From an uncultured Blautia sp. (GTDB lineage: Bacteria; Bacillota; Clostridia; Lachnospirales; Lachnospiraceae): a DNA stretch of 64,000 bases. The stretch covers positions 1 to 64,000 of the forward strand of contig CAMBAL010000006.1 of assembly GCA_945864225.1 (NCBI GenBank). The letters are read 5' to 3'. Positions 8,158 to 17,025 of this stretch are shown here, in pieces. The notes under the pieces are model-generated. The model was given only the letters and a program-made list of their open reading frames with translations, made no database searches and had not been told where the DNA came from. A program made the position numbers and the translations under genes. The first letter of the stretch is position 1. Each line of letters begins with the position of its first letter.

Positions 8158-9717
8158 ATGAGAGCCAGCGGAGTTTTGCTGCCGATTTCCAGTATTCCCT
8201 CAGAATACGGAATCGGCTGTTTTTCGAAAGAGGCGTACGAGTTTGCAGATCAATTGGTGGAGGCAGGACAGCGATACTGGCAGATTCTGCCATTGGGGCC
8301 TACCGGTTACGGGGATTCTCCATATCAGTCCTTTTCTACATTTGCAGGAAATCCCTATTTTATTGATCTGAACGAGTTCGTTGAGAAAGGTCTTTTGACC
8401 AGAGCAGAATGTGAGGAGTGCGACTGGGGCGGCAGTGAAAGCTATGTAGATTACGCCAAGATGTATGAATTCCGTTTTAAACTGCTCAGGCTGGCTTTTG
8501 AACGTTGGGACAGTGAGAATGAAGAAGGTTTTCCAGAGTTTGTGGAAGAAAATACAGACTGGCTGGAAGATTACTGTTTGTATATGGCAATCAAAAATGA
8601 TCTTGGCGGAATCATCTGGATGGAATGGCCGAAGAGTTTGAAAAACCGCGAACCGGAAGCTCTTCAGGAAGCAGGAGAACGGCTTGCACAGGAAATTCAG
8701 TTTTACCGTTTCCAGCAGTTTTTCTTTACTAAACAGTGGAAAGAACTGAAAAATTATGTAAATAAAAAGGGAATCTGTATCATTGGAGATGTTCCGATCT
8801 ATGTGGCAATTGACAGTGCAGACACATGGGCTGATCCGGAGCTGTTTCAGTTTGACGAAGAAAATATACCGGTTGCGGTAGCCGGATGTCCGCCGGATGC
8901 TTTTTCTGCAACAGGACAGCTCTGGGGAAATCCGCTGTACAACTGGGAATACCACAAAAGCACAGGTTATGCATGGTGGATCCGACGTATGGAACATTCC
9001 ATGAAACGCTATGATGTTGTCCGTATCGATCATTTCCGCGGATTTGATGAATATTATGCGATTCCTTATGGAGATGAGACTGCCGAAAATGGCGAATGGG
9101 AGAAAGGTCCCGGAATGGACCTTTTTCATGTGCTGAAAGAGAAGGTAGAGAATCTGAATGTGATTGCAGAGGATCTTGGAATTCTTACAGACAGTGTGAT
9201 TGAAATGCTGGAGGAGAGCGGATTCCCCGGAATGAAAGTTCTCCAGTTTGCATTTGACGGCTCTGAGAGCAGTACCTATCTTCCGTATCAATATGACAAA
9301 AACTGTGTTGTTTATACAGGAACGCACGATAATGAAACGACCAAGGGATGGCTGGAAAATCTTCAGGGACATGATCTTAAATTTGTGAGAGAATACATTT
9401 CCTGTTATGAGAATCCTGTGAATGACTGTGTCTGGGCGCTGATCCGTACGGCGATGGCGAGTGTGGCAGAACTTGCGATCATTCCGATTCAGGATTATCT
9501 GTGTCTTGGAAATGAAGCAAGGATCAATGCACCGTCGACTCTGGGAGATAACTGGAAATGGAGGATGACCAAGGGACAGATTTCTGAGATCACGCTGTAT
9601 CATATGAGAGAACTTACCAGAATTTATGGAAGAAATCCACTTTCTACGCTTCCGGAGACAGAAGAGGAGATTTCTGAAGAAATCCAGGAAACAAGTTCTG
9701 CTGAAACTGAAGTTTAG
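8158..9717 (+). CDS. malQ: 4-alpha-glucanotransferase (amylomaltase)
   Basis: 519 residues, GH77. It moves alpha-1,4-glucan segments between maltodextrins in the cytoplasm, in glycogen or maltodextrin use. Motifs: RASGVLLPISSIPSEYGIG at the N terminus, YWQILPLGPTGYGDSPYQ, VRIDHFRGF with the nucleophile Asp, NVIAEDLG with the acid/base Glu, and YTGTHDNETT. The ATG at 8158 is chosen over an earlier in-frame one because GGAGGATAGAGAG precedes it, the family starts here, and the earlier start lies ahead of the -35 and -10 boxes. The tail (about 500-519) is an acidic extension. Single-gene unit by its own promoter. Confidence 0.95.
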   Translation: MRASGVLLPISSIPSEYGIGCFSKEAYEFADQLVEAGQRYWQILPLGPTGYGDSPYQSFSTFAGNPYFIDLNEFVEKGLLTRAECEECDWGGSESYVDYAKMYEFRFKLLRLAFERWDSENEEGFPEFVEENTDWLEDYCLYMAIKNDLGGIIWMEWPKSLKNREPEALQEAGERLAQEIQFYRFQQFFFTKQWKELKNYVNKKGICIIGDVPIYVAIDSADTWADPELFQFDEENIPVAVAGCPPDAFSATGQLWGNPLYNWEYHKSTGYAWWIRRMEHSMKRYDVVRIDHFRGFDEYYAIPYGDETAENGEWEKGPGMDLFHVLKEKVENLNVIAEDLGILTDSVIEMLEESGFPGMKVLQFAFDGSESSTYLPYQYDKNCVVYTGTHDNETTKGWLENLQGHDLKFVREYISCYENPVNDCVWALIRTAMASVAELAIIPIQDYLCLGNEARINAPSTLGDNWKWRMTKGQISEITLYHMRELTRIYGRNPLSTLPETEEEISEEIQETSSAETEV

Positions 9718-9733
9718 GAAACACGCTCTAGGA
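9718..9733. repeat. Fragment of dispersed repeat C
   Basis: GAAACACGCTCTAGGA directly after malQ matches the 3' half of repeat C found at 11.4, 37.9 and 55.8 kb. Confidence 0.45.
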
Positions 9734-9840
9734 AAGCTGAGGATAATCTGTATGCGGAAAGAATGCCACACGAAAACATTGTTTTGTGAAAAGAACAGAA
9801 GATCCGCAGCGGCGATAGAAAAAAGGAAGGATAAGTTTAC

Positions 9841-10179
9841 ATGGAAGAACAGAAAAAAGAGATCGACGATATGGAACAGAATATAGAACCGGAAAAAGAA
9901 AGTAAGGAAAAACAGCCGGTGCCTAATCGCAGTTTGATTTTGTGGGTTTGTGCCGGCGGTTATCTGCTTTATACAGGATATACGCTCTGCAAAAATGTTC
10001 TGGCTGGAGCAGAAGACAGCAGTTGGGGCTTTTTCGTTGCCGGAGCTGTATTTGTTGTGCTGGGAGCTGTCCTGGTTTTTCTCGCCATTAAAAATTACAA
10101 TGACAAAGCAAAAGCGGAGAGAGAAGCACAGGAGAAGGCAGAGGCATCCGAAGAAGTTGACGAACAGGAAGAGAAATAA
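9841..10179 (+). CDS. Small two-helix membrane protein
   Basis: 112 residues. An acidic N-terminal tail is followed by two hydrophobic segments (about 31-50 and 60-82, the second GFFVAGAVFVVLGAVLVFLA) and a charged Lys/Glu-rich C-terminal tail (about 88-112), so both ends probably face the cytoplasm. No family recognised. AAGGATAAG lies about 9 bases before the ATG. It sits between malQ and ilvE without a visible link to either. Confidence 0.7.
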   Translation: MEEQKKEIDDMEQNIEPEKESKEKQPVPNRSLILWVCAGGYLLYTGYTLCKNVLAGAEDSSWGFFVAGAVFVVLGAVLVFLAIKNYNDKAKAEREAQEKAEASEEVDEQEEK

Positions 10180-10200
10180 TAAAAAAAATAAAAATTATCA

Positions 10201-10229
10201 TTGAAGTTATCACATAAAAGTTTTAAAAT
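10201..10229 (+). promoter_or_regulatory. Probable ilvE promoter
   Basis: TTGAAG (10201-10206), a 17-base spacer and TAAAAT (10224-10229). No T-box or leader peptide was seen in the short leader. Confidence 0.6.
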
Positions 10230-10278
10230 GGTAAAAAGATAAATAGATAATAAGAAGTGCGATTGGAGGAAAATTGTT

Positions 10279-11304
10279 ATGGAAAAAAAGAACATTGACT
10301 GGGGCAGCCTTGGCTTCGGTTATATGAAGACAGATTATCGCTATGTATCTAATTTTAAAGATGGTGCCTGGGATGAAGGCGGACTGATTACAGATGACAC
10401 CGTGACTATCAGTGAATGTGCAGGTGTTCTTCAGTATGCCCAGACCGTATTTGAAGGCATGAAAGCATATACTACGGAAGACGGACGCATTGTTACTTTC
10501 CGTCCGGACCTGAATGCAGAGCGTATGGAAAACTCCGCAAAGAGACTGGAAATGCCTGTTTTCCCGCAGGATCGTTTTGTTGAGGCTGTTGTACAGACAA
10601 TTAAAGCCAATGCAGCATATGTACCGCCATACGGTTCCGGAGCAACGTTATATGTACGTCCGTATATGTTCGGTTCCAATCCGGTAATCGGTGTAAAACC
10701 GGCAGATGAATATCAGTTCCGCGTATTTACCACTCCGGTAGGACCGTATTTCAAGGGCGGCGTAAAACCGATCACAATCCGTGTTAGTGATTTTGACCGT
10801 GCTGCACCTCATGGAACCGGTCATATCAAAGCTGGTCTGAACTATGCCATGAGCTTACATGCAATCGTGGATGCACATAATCAGGGTTATGATGAGAATA
10901 TGTATCTTGACGCAGCTACCCGTACTAAAGTAGAAGAGACCGGCGGAGCAAACTTCCTGTTTGTAACCAAAGACGGAAAGGTAGTAACACCGAAGTCTGA
11001 CAGTATTCTTCCGTCCATCACAAGACGTTCTCTGATTTATGTTGCCAAAGAATATCTTGGTCTGGAAGCAGAAGAAAGAGAAGTATATTTTGATGAAGTA
11101 AAAGATTTTGCTGAGTGTGGTCTTTGCGGAACTGCAGCAGTTATTTCTCCGGTAGGAAAGATTGTTGACCACGGTAAGGAAATCTGCTTCCCGAGCGGCA
11201 TGACCGAAATGGGACCGGTGACCAAAAAACTGTATGAAACACTGACCGGCATCCAGATGGGACGCATTGAAGCACCGGAAGGCTGGCTGAAAGTAATCGA
11301 ATAA
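10279..11304 (+). CDS. ilvE: Branched-chain amino acid aminotransferase
   Basis: 341 residues, fold-type IV PLP enzyme, type II subgroup. It exchanges amino groups between Leu/Ile/Val and 2-oxoglutarate. Visible are YAQTVFEGMKAY near the N terminus, RPYMFGS, the PLP lysine in GHIKAGLNYAMS (about residue 185), and the phosphate-cup region FVTKDGKVVTP with SILPSITRRSL. GATTGGAGGAAAATTGTT precedes the ATG. It has its own promoter and terminator, so it is monocistronic. Length and motifs are normal. Confidence 0.95.
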   Translation: MEKKNIDWGSLGFGYMKTDYRYVSNFKDGAWDEGGLITDDTVTISECAGVLQYAQTVFEGMKAYTTEDGRIVTFRPDLNAERMENSAKRLEMPVFPQDRFVEAVVQTIKANAAYVPPYGSGATLYVRPYMFGSNPVIGVKPADEYQFRVFTTPVGPYFKGGVKPITIRVSDFDRAAPHGTGHIKAGLNYAMSLHAIVDAHNQGYDENMYLDAATRTKVEETGGANFLFVTKDGKVVTPKSDSILPSITRRSLIYVAKEYLGLEAEEREVYFDEVKDFAECGLCGTAAVISPVGKIVDHGKEICFPSGMTEMGPVTKKLYETLTGIQMGRIEAPEGWLKVIE

Positions 11305-11323
11305 TCACAGAAGTGAAACGTGT

Positions 11324-11381
11324 GGCTTCTTTCGAAGTACAGAGTCCGATATGGACGGAAGACTTCGGAAGAAGCTTTTTT
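11324..11381 (+). terminator. ilvE terminator
   Basis: A long imperfect stem GGCTTCTTTCGAAGT / ACTTCGGAAGAAGC, with an inner TCC / GGA pair, is followed by TTTTTT. Confidence 0.8.
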
Positions 11382-11402
11382 ATATTACAGTAACATTTTT
11401 AT

Positions 11403-11430
11403 CGGAAAGCAATTTTCAAACACGCTCTAG
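11403..11430. repeat. Dispersed repeat C, copy 1
   Basis: The core GGAAAGCAATTTTCAAACAC followed by GCTCTAG recurs at 37918-37944 and 55785-55813, with fragments at 9718 and 57515. Here it lies between the ilvE terminator and the thyA promoter region. Confidence 0.65.
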
Positions 11431-11447
11431 GAATTCGTCAGGAAATG

Positions 11448-11456
11448 TGGTACAAT
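11448..11456 (+). promoter_or_regulatory. Extended -10 promoter for thyA
   Basis: TGGTACAAT fits an extended -10 (TGn then TACAAT) 32 bases before the thyA start. No good -35 is visible because repeat C occupies that position. Confidence 0.45.
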
Positions 11457-11487
11457 TTTTATGCAAGTCACCAATAAGGAGGATACC

Positions 11488-12336
11488 ATGAGTTTAGCAG
11501 ACCATATATTTATTGATATGTGCAAGGATGTCATTGCCAACGGCACCAGCACAGAGGGAGAAAAAGTACGTCCTGTATGGGAAGACGGAACTCCTGCATA
11601 TACGATTAAGAAATTTGGCGTTGTAAACCGATACGACCTGCGCAGGGAATTTCCGGCGCTGACTCTTCGCAAAACAGCCTTGAAGAGCGCTATGGATGAG
11701 ATCCTCTGGATCTGGCAGCAGAAATCCAATAACATTCATGATCTTCACAGCCACATCTGGGACAGCTGGGCAGATGAGACAGGTTCGATCGGCAAGGCAT
11801 ACGGTTATCAGATGGGCGTGAAGCATCAGTATAAAGAAGGCATGATGGATCAGGTAGACCGTGTATTATTTGATTTGAAAAACAATCCCTACAGCCGCCG
11901 TATTATGACAAACATTTACGTACATCAGGATCTTTATGAGATGAATCTGTATCCGTGTGCGTATTCCATGACATTTAATGTGACGAAGGAACCGGGCAAA
12001 GAAAAACTGACGCTGAATGCGATTCTGAATCAGCGTTCGCAGGACATTCTGGCAGCCAATAACTGGAATGTATGTCAGTACTCCATTCTTCTTATGATGT
12101 TTGCCCAGTCCTGTGATATGGAAGCCGGTGAGCTAGTGCATGTGATCTCTGACTGTCACATTTATGACCGCCATATTCCGGTGATAAAAGAACTGATTTC
12201 CAGAGAACCCTATCCGGCACCAACGGTCAGACTGAATCCGGAAGTGAAGAATTTTTATGATTTTACCACAGATGATCTGATCGTGGAAAATTACCAGACA
12301 TGGCCGCAGATCAAGAATATTCCCATAGCAATCTGA
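11488..12336 (+). CDS. thyA: Thymidylate synthase
   Basis: 282 residues. Methylates dUMP to dTMP with methylene-tetrahydrofolate, releasing dihydrofolate. The catalytic Cys is in NLYPCAYSMTFNV (about residue 159), followed by NQRSQDILAANNWNVCQY, which binds substrate, and HVISDCHIYDRH. An earlier in-frame ATG exists; ATG 11488 is chosen because AAGGAGGATACC precedes it directly. Next is folA, the enzyme that recycles its dihydrofolate, so the pair forms a dTMP cycle. Some substrate-loop residues differ from the E. coli type (NNW in place of LPF), which I take as family variation. Confidence 0.95.
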   Translation: MSLADHIFIDMCKDVIANGTSTEGEKVRPVWEDGTPAYTIKKFGVVNRYDLRREFPALTLRKTALKSAMDEILWIWQQKSNNIHDLHSHIWDSWADETGSIGKAYGYQMGVKHQYKEGMMDQVDRVLFDLKNNPYSRRIMTNIYVHQDLYEMNLYPCAYSMTFNVTKEPGKEKLTLNAILNQRSQDILAANNWNVCQYSILLMMFAQSCDMEAGELVHVISDCHIYDRHIPVIKELISREPYPAPTVRLNPEVKNFYDFTTDDLIVENYQTWPQIKNIPIAI

Positions 12337-12425
12337 AACAGAAAGTATTTGAAAAGAACAAAAAGTTTTTTTCAGCATGCTGTATGATAATGAGAGAATA
12401 ACCTGTAAAAAAGGAGAACATTTTA

Positions 12426-12914
12426 ATGAATATAATTGTAGCTGTAGATAAAAACTGGGCAATCGGCAAGGATAACCGTCTTCTGGTGAGTATTCCTGCG
12501 GATATGAAAATGTTCCGTCAGGAAACCACAGGAAAGGTCTGTGTCATGGGACGCAGGACTCTGGAGAGCTTTCCGAACGGTCTTCCGCTGAAAAACAGGA
12601 CAAATATTGTCCTTACCGGAAATAAAGATTATCATGTAAAAGATGCCATTGTGCTTCATACAGTAGAGGAAGTTCTGGAAGAAATCAAAAAATATCCGTC
12701 AGAGGATGTATACTGCATCGGCGGTGACAGTATTTATCAGCAATTTCTTCCCTATTGTGATACCGCACATGTGACAAAAATTGATTTTGCCTATGAGGCT
12801 GACCGGTATTTCCCGAATCTTGATGAGATGCCGGAATGGCAGATTACGGCCAGAAGCGAGGAACAGACATACTTTGATCTGGAATACCAGTTTGTGAAAT
12901 ACGAAAGGAAATAA
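12426..12914 (+). CDS. folA: Dihydrofolate reductase
   Basis: 162 residues. Reduces dihydrofolate to tetrahydrofolate with NADPH. Motifs: MNIIVAVDKNWAIGKDNRL (substrate loop), a helix with DMKMFRQET, VCVMGRRTLESF (NADPH), and YCIGGDSIYQQFLP (cofactor GG). AAAAAGGAGAACATTTTA precedes the ATG. It follows thyA and its stop is directly adjacent to the ATG of the VanZ-like gene, so these are one transcript. Confidence 0.95.
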   Translation: MNIIVAVDKNWAIGKDNRLLVSIPADMKMFRQETTGKVCVMGRRTLESFPNGLPLKNRTNIVLTGNKDYHVKDAIVLHTVEEVLEEIKKYPSEDVYCIGGDSIYQQFLPYCDTAHVTKIDFAYEADRYFPNLDEMPEWQITARSEEQTYFDLEYQFVKYERK

Positions 12915-13430
12915 ATGAAGCTTTTCATCAGTTTATTAAAACCTCTTTCTTTTCTTCCGGCAATTCTGATGATGTGTCTGATCTATCATTTTTCAGCGCA
13001 GACAGGGGAAGTTTCCGGCAATCTGAGTTATAAAGTCAGCTATGAGATCGTGGAGATCAAGAATGAGGTAATGAATACGGGAAAGGGATATGAGGAATTG
13101 AGTGCGGAAGCACATCATATTGAATATTATGTGAGAAAAGCTGCTCACATGACCGAATATTTTCTTCTTGCCATCGCGATTTCTTTTCCGTTGTATGTGT
13201 ACAAAGTCAGAGGCTTCTGGCTGATGCTGCTGGCTGGCATTGTCTGCGTGGGATTTGCAGGAATGGATGAATATCATCAGTCTTTTGTAGCGAACCGGGG
13301 ACCTTCTCTGAGGGATGTGGGAATTGACAGTATCGGAGCATTTATCGGTATTCTGCTGGTACAGGCATTCTGCTGGTCTACTCTTCACAATCCTGATAAA
13401 AAGAGAAAAAAACGAAGAAACCGTAGATGA
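12915..13430 (+). CDS. VanZ-like family membrane protein
   Basis: 171 residues with four hydrophobic segments. The VanZ-like pattern is clear: IYHFSAQTGEVSG near the N terminus, VRKAAHMTEYFLLA in the middle, and GMDEYHQSFVANRGPSLRDVGID, with conserved His, Glu and Asp. VanZ itself gives low-level teicoplanin resistance; the role of chromosomal homologues is not known. The ATG abuts the folA stop and AAAGGAAATAA overlaps it, implying translational coupling. Confidence 0.9.
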   Translation: MKLFISLLKPLSFLPAILMMCLIYHFSAQTGEVSGNLSYKVSYEIVEIKNEVMNTGKGYEELSAEAHHIEYYVRKAAHMTEYFLLAIAISFPLYVYKVRGFWLMLLAGIVCVGFAGMDEYHQSFVANRGPSLRDVGIDSIGAFIGILLVQAFCWSTLHNPDKKRKKRRNRR

Positions 13431-13446
13431 TACACGGGAGGAAAAC

Positions 13447-14709
13447 ATGGACGATTGGCAGTTTAACGGCCTGGATGATCTGGAAAAAATCGGGGATAAG
13501 GTCCAGGATATTATAGAAAAAGCAATAGATTCCCAAAACTATCAGAAACTCAATCAGAATATCACACAGGCAGTGAATCATACGATTCGCCAGTATCAGG
13601 AAAATCTTGCAAAGAACCAGAACAGCGGGAATGGTACCAGACGCGCGTCTGAGAGGAGAATTTCTTCCGGACAGGGACAGAGAGCGTCTGAGCGACTGAA
13701 CAGGCGTCCGGTGCAGCCGGAGTACCAGGTGGCAGAACCATGGGAAGCGAAGCCGGAGCTTTATCGAAGTCTGACAGGACAGAAATTGAAAAACATTCTG
13801 TATACCGTATTTGGAGGAATTCTGACGGGAGGAATGACAGTCGGATTTCTGACCGTTTCGCTGTTCCAGCTTGCGATGGGAAGCGCGAATTTTGGTCCGG
13901 CAGCTGTCATGTTTGCAGGTGTCTGCACTGGCGGCGGGCTTTTGGGATGTGGCTGCAGCGGACTGGCAAGAATCGGACGTTTCCGGAAATACGTGAAAAC
14001 TCTGGGCACACATACGTACTGCAATATAGAAGATCTTTCCAGAGTGATACAAAAACCGGTGAAATATGTCCGTAAAGATGTCAAGAAAATGATCAGCAGC
14101 GGATGGTTTCTGGAAGGACATGTGGACAGACAGGAAACCTGCCTGATCACGGCAAATGAGACATATCGTCAGTATGAAGAAACCCAGAAACAGCTGGAAA
14201 TGCGAAAAGCGAAGGAACAGGAACGCCTGGAAGCCCGGAACAGCCGGAAACCGGAGGTTCAGGAAGTTCTGGATAAGGGCAATGAATACCTGAAAAAAAT
14301 ACATGAGAGCAATGATGCGATTCCTGGTGAGGAAATTTCAGCAAAAATATCAAAAATGGAACAGATTGTACAGAGAATCTTCGAACGTGCAGAGGAGCAT
14401 CCGGAAATTATTCCGGATCTGAAACGCCTGATGAATTATTATCTTCCGATGACGGTGAAGCTTCTGGATGCCTATGAAGATATGGACAGTCAGCCGATAC
14501 AGGGAGAAACCATCACAAATTCCAAGGCAGAAATCGAAAAAACTCTGGATACGCTGAACGAAGCTTTTGCCAGACTTCTGGACTCTGTTTTTCAGGATAC
14601 TGCATGGGATGTGTCCAGTGATATATCTGTTCTGAATACCGTACTTGCCCAGGAAGGGCTGACAGGCAATGACTTTGACAAACTGAGGAAAGAAGGAGAA
14701 AAACGATGA
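13447..14709 (+). CDS. XpaC-like protein (5-bromo-4-chloroindolyl phosphate hydrolysis family)
   Basis: 420 residues. A polar N-terminal part (about 1-110, rich in Gln, Asn and Arg) leads to a glycine-rich hairpin of two membrane segments (about 118-180, with VCTGGGLLGCGCSG). A winged-helix-like segment follows (about 190-235), then a long helical C-terminal region. The pairing with a TelA-type gene in an ATGA overlap matches the xpaC-telA (yceGH-like) pair of Firmicutes. The XpaC name comes from a phosphatase-like plate phenotype; no catalytic motif is visible. ATG 13447 has GGGAGGAAAAC before it. Confidence 0.8.
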   Translation: MDDWQFNGLDDLEKIGDKVQDIIEKAIDSQNYQKLNQNITQAVNHTIRQYQENLAKNQNSGNGTRRASERRISSGQGQRASERLNRRPVQPEYQVAEPWEAKPELYRSLTGQKLKNILYTVFGGILTGGMTVGFLTVSLFQLAMGSANFGPAAVMFAGVCTGGGLLGCGCSGLARIGRFRKYVKTLGTHTYCNIEDLSRVIQKPVKYVRKDVKKMISSGWFLEGHVDRQETCLITANETYRQYEETQKQLEMRKAKEQERLEARNSRKPEVQEVLDKGNEYLKKIHESNDAIPGEEISAKISKMEQIVQRIFERAEEHPEIIPDLKRLMNYYLPMTVKLLDAYEDMDSQPIQGETITNSKAEIEKTLDTLNEAFARLLDSVFQDTAWDVSSDISVLNTVLAQEGLTGNDFDKLRKEGEKR

Positions 14710-15869
14710 CAGAAGAATTTAAAGATTTTGACGCAGCACCTGTTCTGACGCTGGAACCGGAACTTACCATTGAAGAACCGAAACAGGAAGTGGCTTCTGT
14801 AATGGAACCTCAGGCGGATATGGATCCCATTCAGAAAGAGATGGCACAGATGGTACTTTCCCCGGAGGAAGTACAGCTGGTAAATGATTTTGCAGGGAAA
14901 ATCGATATCGAAAATACCAATCAGATCCTGCAGTACGGTGCCGGAACACAGAAAAAAATGGCAGATTTTTCGGATGAAGCGCTGAACAGTGTGAGAACCC
15001 AGGATCTTGGTGAAGTGGGAGAGCTTCTTACCAGCGTAGTCAGTGAACTGAAAGGCTTTGACGCAGAGGAAGAAAAAGGGTTGTTTGGCTTCTTTAAAAA
15101 ACAGTCCAATAAGATTGCCACATTGAAGAACCGTTATGACAAGGCAGAAGCGAATGTGGAAAAAATCACAGATTCGCTCCAGCAGCATCAGCTTCGCCTG
15201 ATGAAAGATTCTGCTATGCTGGACAGAATGTATCAGCAGAATCTGGCTTATTTCAAAGAGCTGTCCATGTATATTCTGGCAGGTAAGAAGAAACTTGCTG
15301 AGGTACGCAGCGGCAAACTTACAGAACTGGAAACAAAGGCCAGACTCAGCGGACTTCCGGAAGATGCACAGGCAGTTAAGGATCTGGATGACAAGTGCAA
15401 CCGGTTTGAGAAGAAGATCCATGATCTGGAACTGACCAGAATGATCTCGCTGCAGACTGCGCCGCAGATTCGTCTGGTTCAGAATAACGATACCCTGATG
15501 GTGGAAAAAATCCAGACTACCATTGTGAATACGATTCCGCTGTGGAAAAGTCAGATGGTTCTGGCTCTTGGCATTGCGCACTCTACCGAAGCGGCAGCAG
15601 CGCAGCGTCAGGTAAGCGATGTGACGAACGAACTTCTTCGCAAAAATGCCGAAACTCTTCACATGGCATCAGTGGAAACTGCGAAGGAATCCGAAAGAGG
15701 AATTGTGGATCTTGATACTCTGAAAAAGACAAATGCAGATCTGATCTCTACACTGGATGATGTACTGAGAATCCAGAAAGAGGGCAGGGAAAAACGCCAG
15801 GCTGCAGAGCTGGAAATGGCCCGGATGGAGAATGATCTTAAGAATAAATTACTGGAAATCAGACGCTAA
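14706..15869 (+). CDS. Toxic anion resistance protein, TelA family
   Basis: 387 residues, almost entirely helical, no membrane segment. It has an acidic N-terminal tail (about 1-45), then the TelA core with FGFFKKQSNKI (about 120), QNLAYFKELSMYILAGKKKL (about 180-200) and IVNTIPLWKSQMVLALGI near residue 280, the best-kept TelA stretch. TelA/KlaA proteins are linked to tellurite resistance and cell-envelope stress; the mechanism is not settled. It starts in an ATGA overlap with the XpaC-like gene. Confidence 0.88.
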   Translation: MTEEFKDFDAAPVLTLEPELTIEEPKQEVASVMEPQADMDPIQKEMAQMVLSPEEVQLVNDFAGKIDIENTNQILQYGAGTQKKMADFSDEALNSVRTQDLGEVGELLTSVVSELKGFDAEEEKGLFGFFKKQSNKIATLKNRYDKAEANVEKITDSLQQHQLRLMKDSAMLDRMYQQNLAYFKELSMYILAGKKKLAEVRSGKLTELETKARLSGLPEDAQAVKDLDDKCNRFEKKIHDLELTRMISLQTAPQIRLVQNNDTLMVEKIQTTIVNTIPLWKSQMVLALGIAHSTEAAAAQRQVSDVTNELLRKNAETLHMASVETAKESERGIVDLDTLKKTNADLISTLDDVLRIQKEGREKRQAAELEMARMENDLKNKLLEIRR

Positions 15870-15939
15870 AAGACAGGAGAACAACACGGGGCTGCGCAGA
15901 GGAAACCAGCTCCGTTTTTCTCTCAAAGGAGGAGCAGAT

Positions 15940-16995
15940 ATGTATAGAGACCATACAAAGGTGATACAGATCGGAGACCGGAAAATCGGTGGAGGAAACC
16001 CGATCCTTATTCAGTCCATGACGAATACAAAAACAGAAGATGTACAGGCAACCGTAGAACAGATTCTGTCTCTGGAAAGTGCGGGATGCGAGATTATCCG
16101 CTGTGCAGTACCGACAATGGAAGCGGCACAGGCTCTTTCTAAGATCAAAAAACAGATCCATATTCCTCTGGTTGCGGATATTCATTTTGATTATCGTCTG
16201 GCAATTGCCGCTATGGAAAACGGGGCGGATAAGATCCGTATCAACCCGGGCAATATTGGAAGTACGGAACGTATCAAAGCAGTGGTAGATGTGGCAAAAG
16301 AGCGGAATATTCCCATCCGTGTCGGTGTCAACAGCGGTTCTCTGGAAAAGGAACTGGTGGAAAAATACCATGGTGTGACAGCAGAAGGTATCGTAGAAAG
16401 TGCTCTTGATAAAGTGAAAATCATTGAGGATCTTGGATATGATAATCTGGTTATCAGTATTAAATCGTCTGATGTTCTGATGTGTGCAAAAGCGCATGAG
16501 ATCATTGCACAGAAGACGGATTATCCGCTTCATGTAGGTATCACGGAAGCCGGTACGCTGTATTCCGGCAACATCAAATCTGCTATTGGACTTGGAATTA
16601 TCCTGAATCAGGGAATCGGGGACACCATTCGTGTGTCTCTTACAGGAGCACCTCTGGAAGAAATTAAGTCAGCGAAACGGATTCTTAAGACACTCGGACT
16701 GCGCAAAGGCGGTGTGGAAGTGGTTTCCTGTCCTACCTGCGGCCGTACCCAGATTGATCTGATCGGTCTTGCCAATCAGGTAGAAGATATGGTTCAGGAC
16801 ATTCCTCTGGATATCAAAGTGGCAGTGATGGGATGTGTCGTAAACGGGCCTGGTGAGGCGAAGGAAGCAGACATTGGAATTGCCGGCGGTGTGGGAGTCG
16901 GTCTTCTGATCAAGGGCGGCGAAATCGTCAGGAAAGTACCGGAAGATCAGCTTTTGAATACGCTTCGTGAAGAACTGCTCCATTGGGGAGAATGA
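15940..16995 (+). CDS. ispG: 4-hydroxy-3-methylbut-2-enyl diphosphate synthase
   Basis: 351 residues. Converts MEcPP to HMBPP in the MEP isoprenoid pathway using a 4Fe-4S cluster. The N-terminal TIM barrel has IQSMTNTKTEDV and LVADIHFDYRLA. The C-terminal domain has the cluster cysteines in SCPTCGRTQIDL (two) and VMGCVVNGPGEAKEADIG (third). The ATG at 15940 is preferred over an earlier in-frame start by CAAAGGAGGAGCAGAT just upstream and by the usual family start. It precedes polC by about 30 bases, so they are probably co-transcribed. Confidence 0.95.
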   Translation: MYRDHTKVIQIGDRKIGGGNPILIQSMTNTKTEDVQATVEQILSLESAGCEIIRCAVPTMEAAQALSKIKKQIHIPLVADIHFDYRLAIAAMENGADKIRINPGNIGSTERIKAVVDVAKERNIPIRVGVNSGSLEKELVEKYHGVTAEGIVESALDKVKIIEDLGYDNLVISIKSSDVLMCAKAHEIIAQKTDYPLHVGITEAGTLYSGNIKSAIGLGIILNQGIGDTIRVSLTGAPLEEIKSAKRILKTLGLRKGGVEVVSCPTCGRTQIDLIGLANQVEDMVQDIPLDIKVAVMGCVVNGPGEAKEADIGIAGGVGVGLLIKGGEIVRKVPEDQLLNTLREELLHWGE

Positions 16996-17025
16996 TTGTT
17001 TCAGAAAAGCAAAAAGAGGATTTGA

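Noticed and set aside
8200..9771. 523-codon minus-strand ORF opposite malQ
   Set aside because: Antisense shadow of malQ with a Cys/His/Ile-rich composition and no domain.
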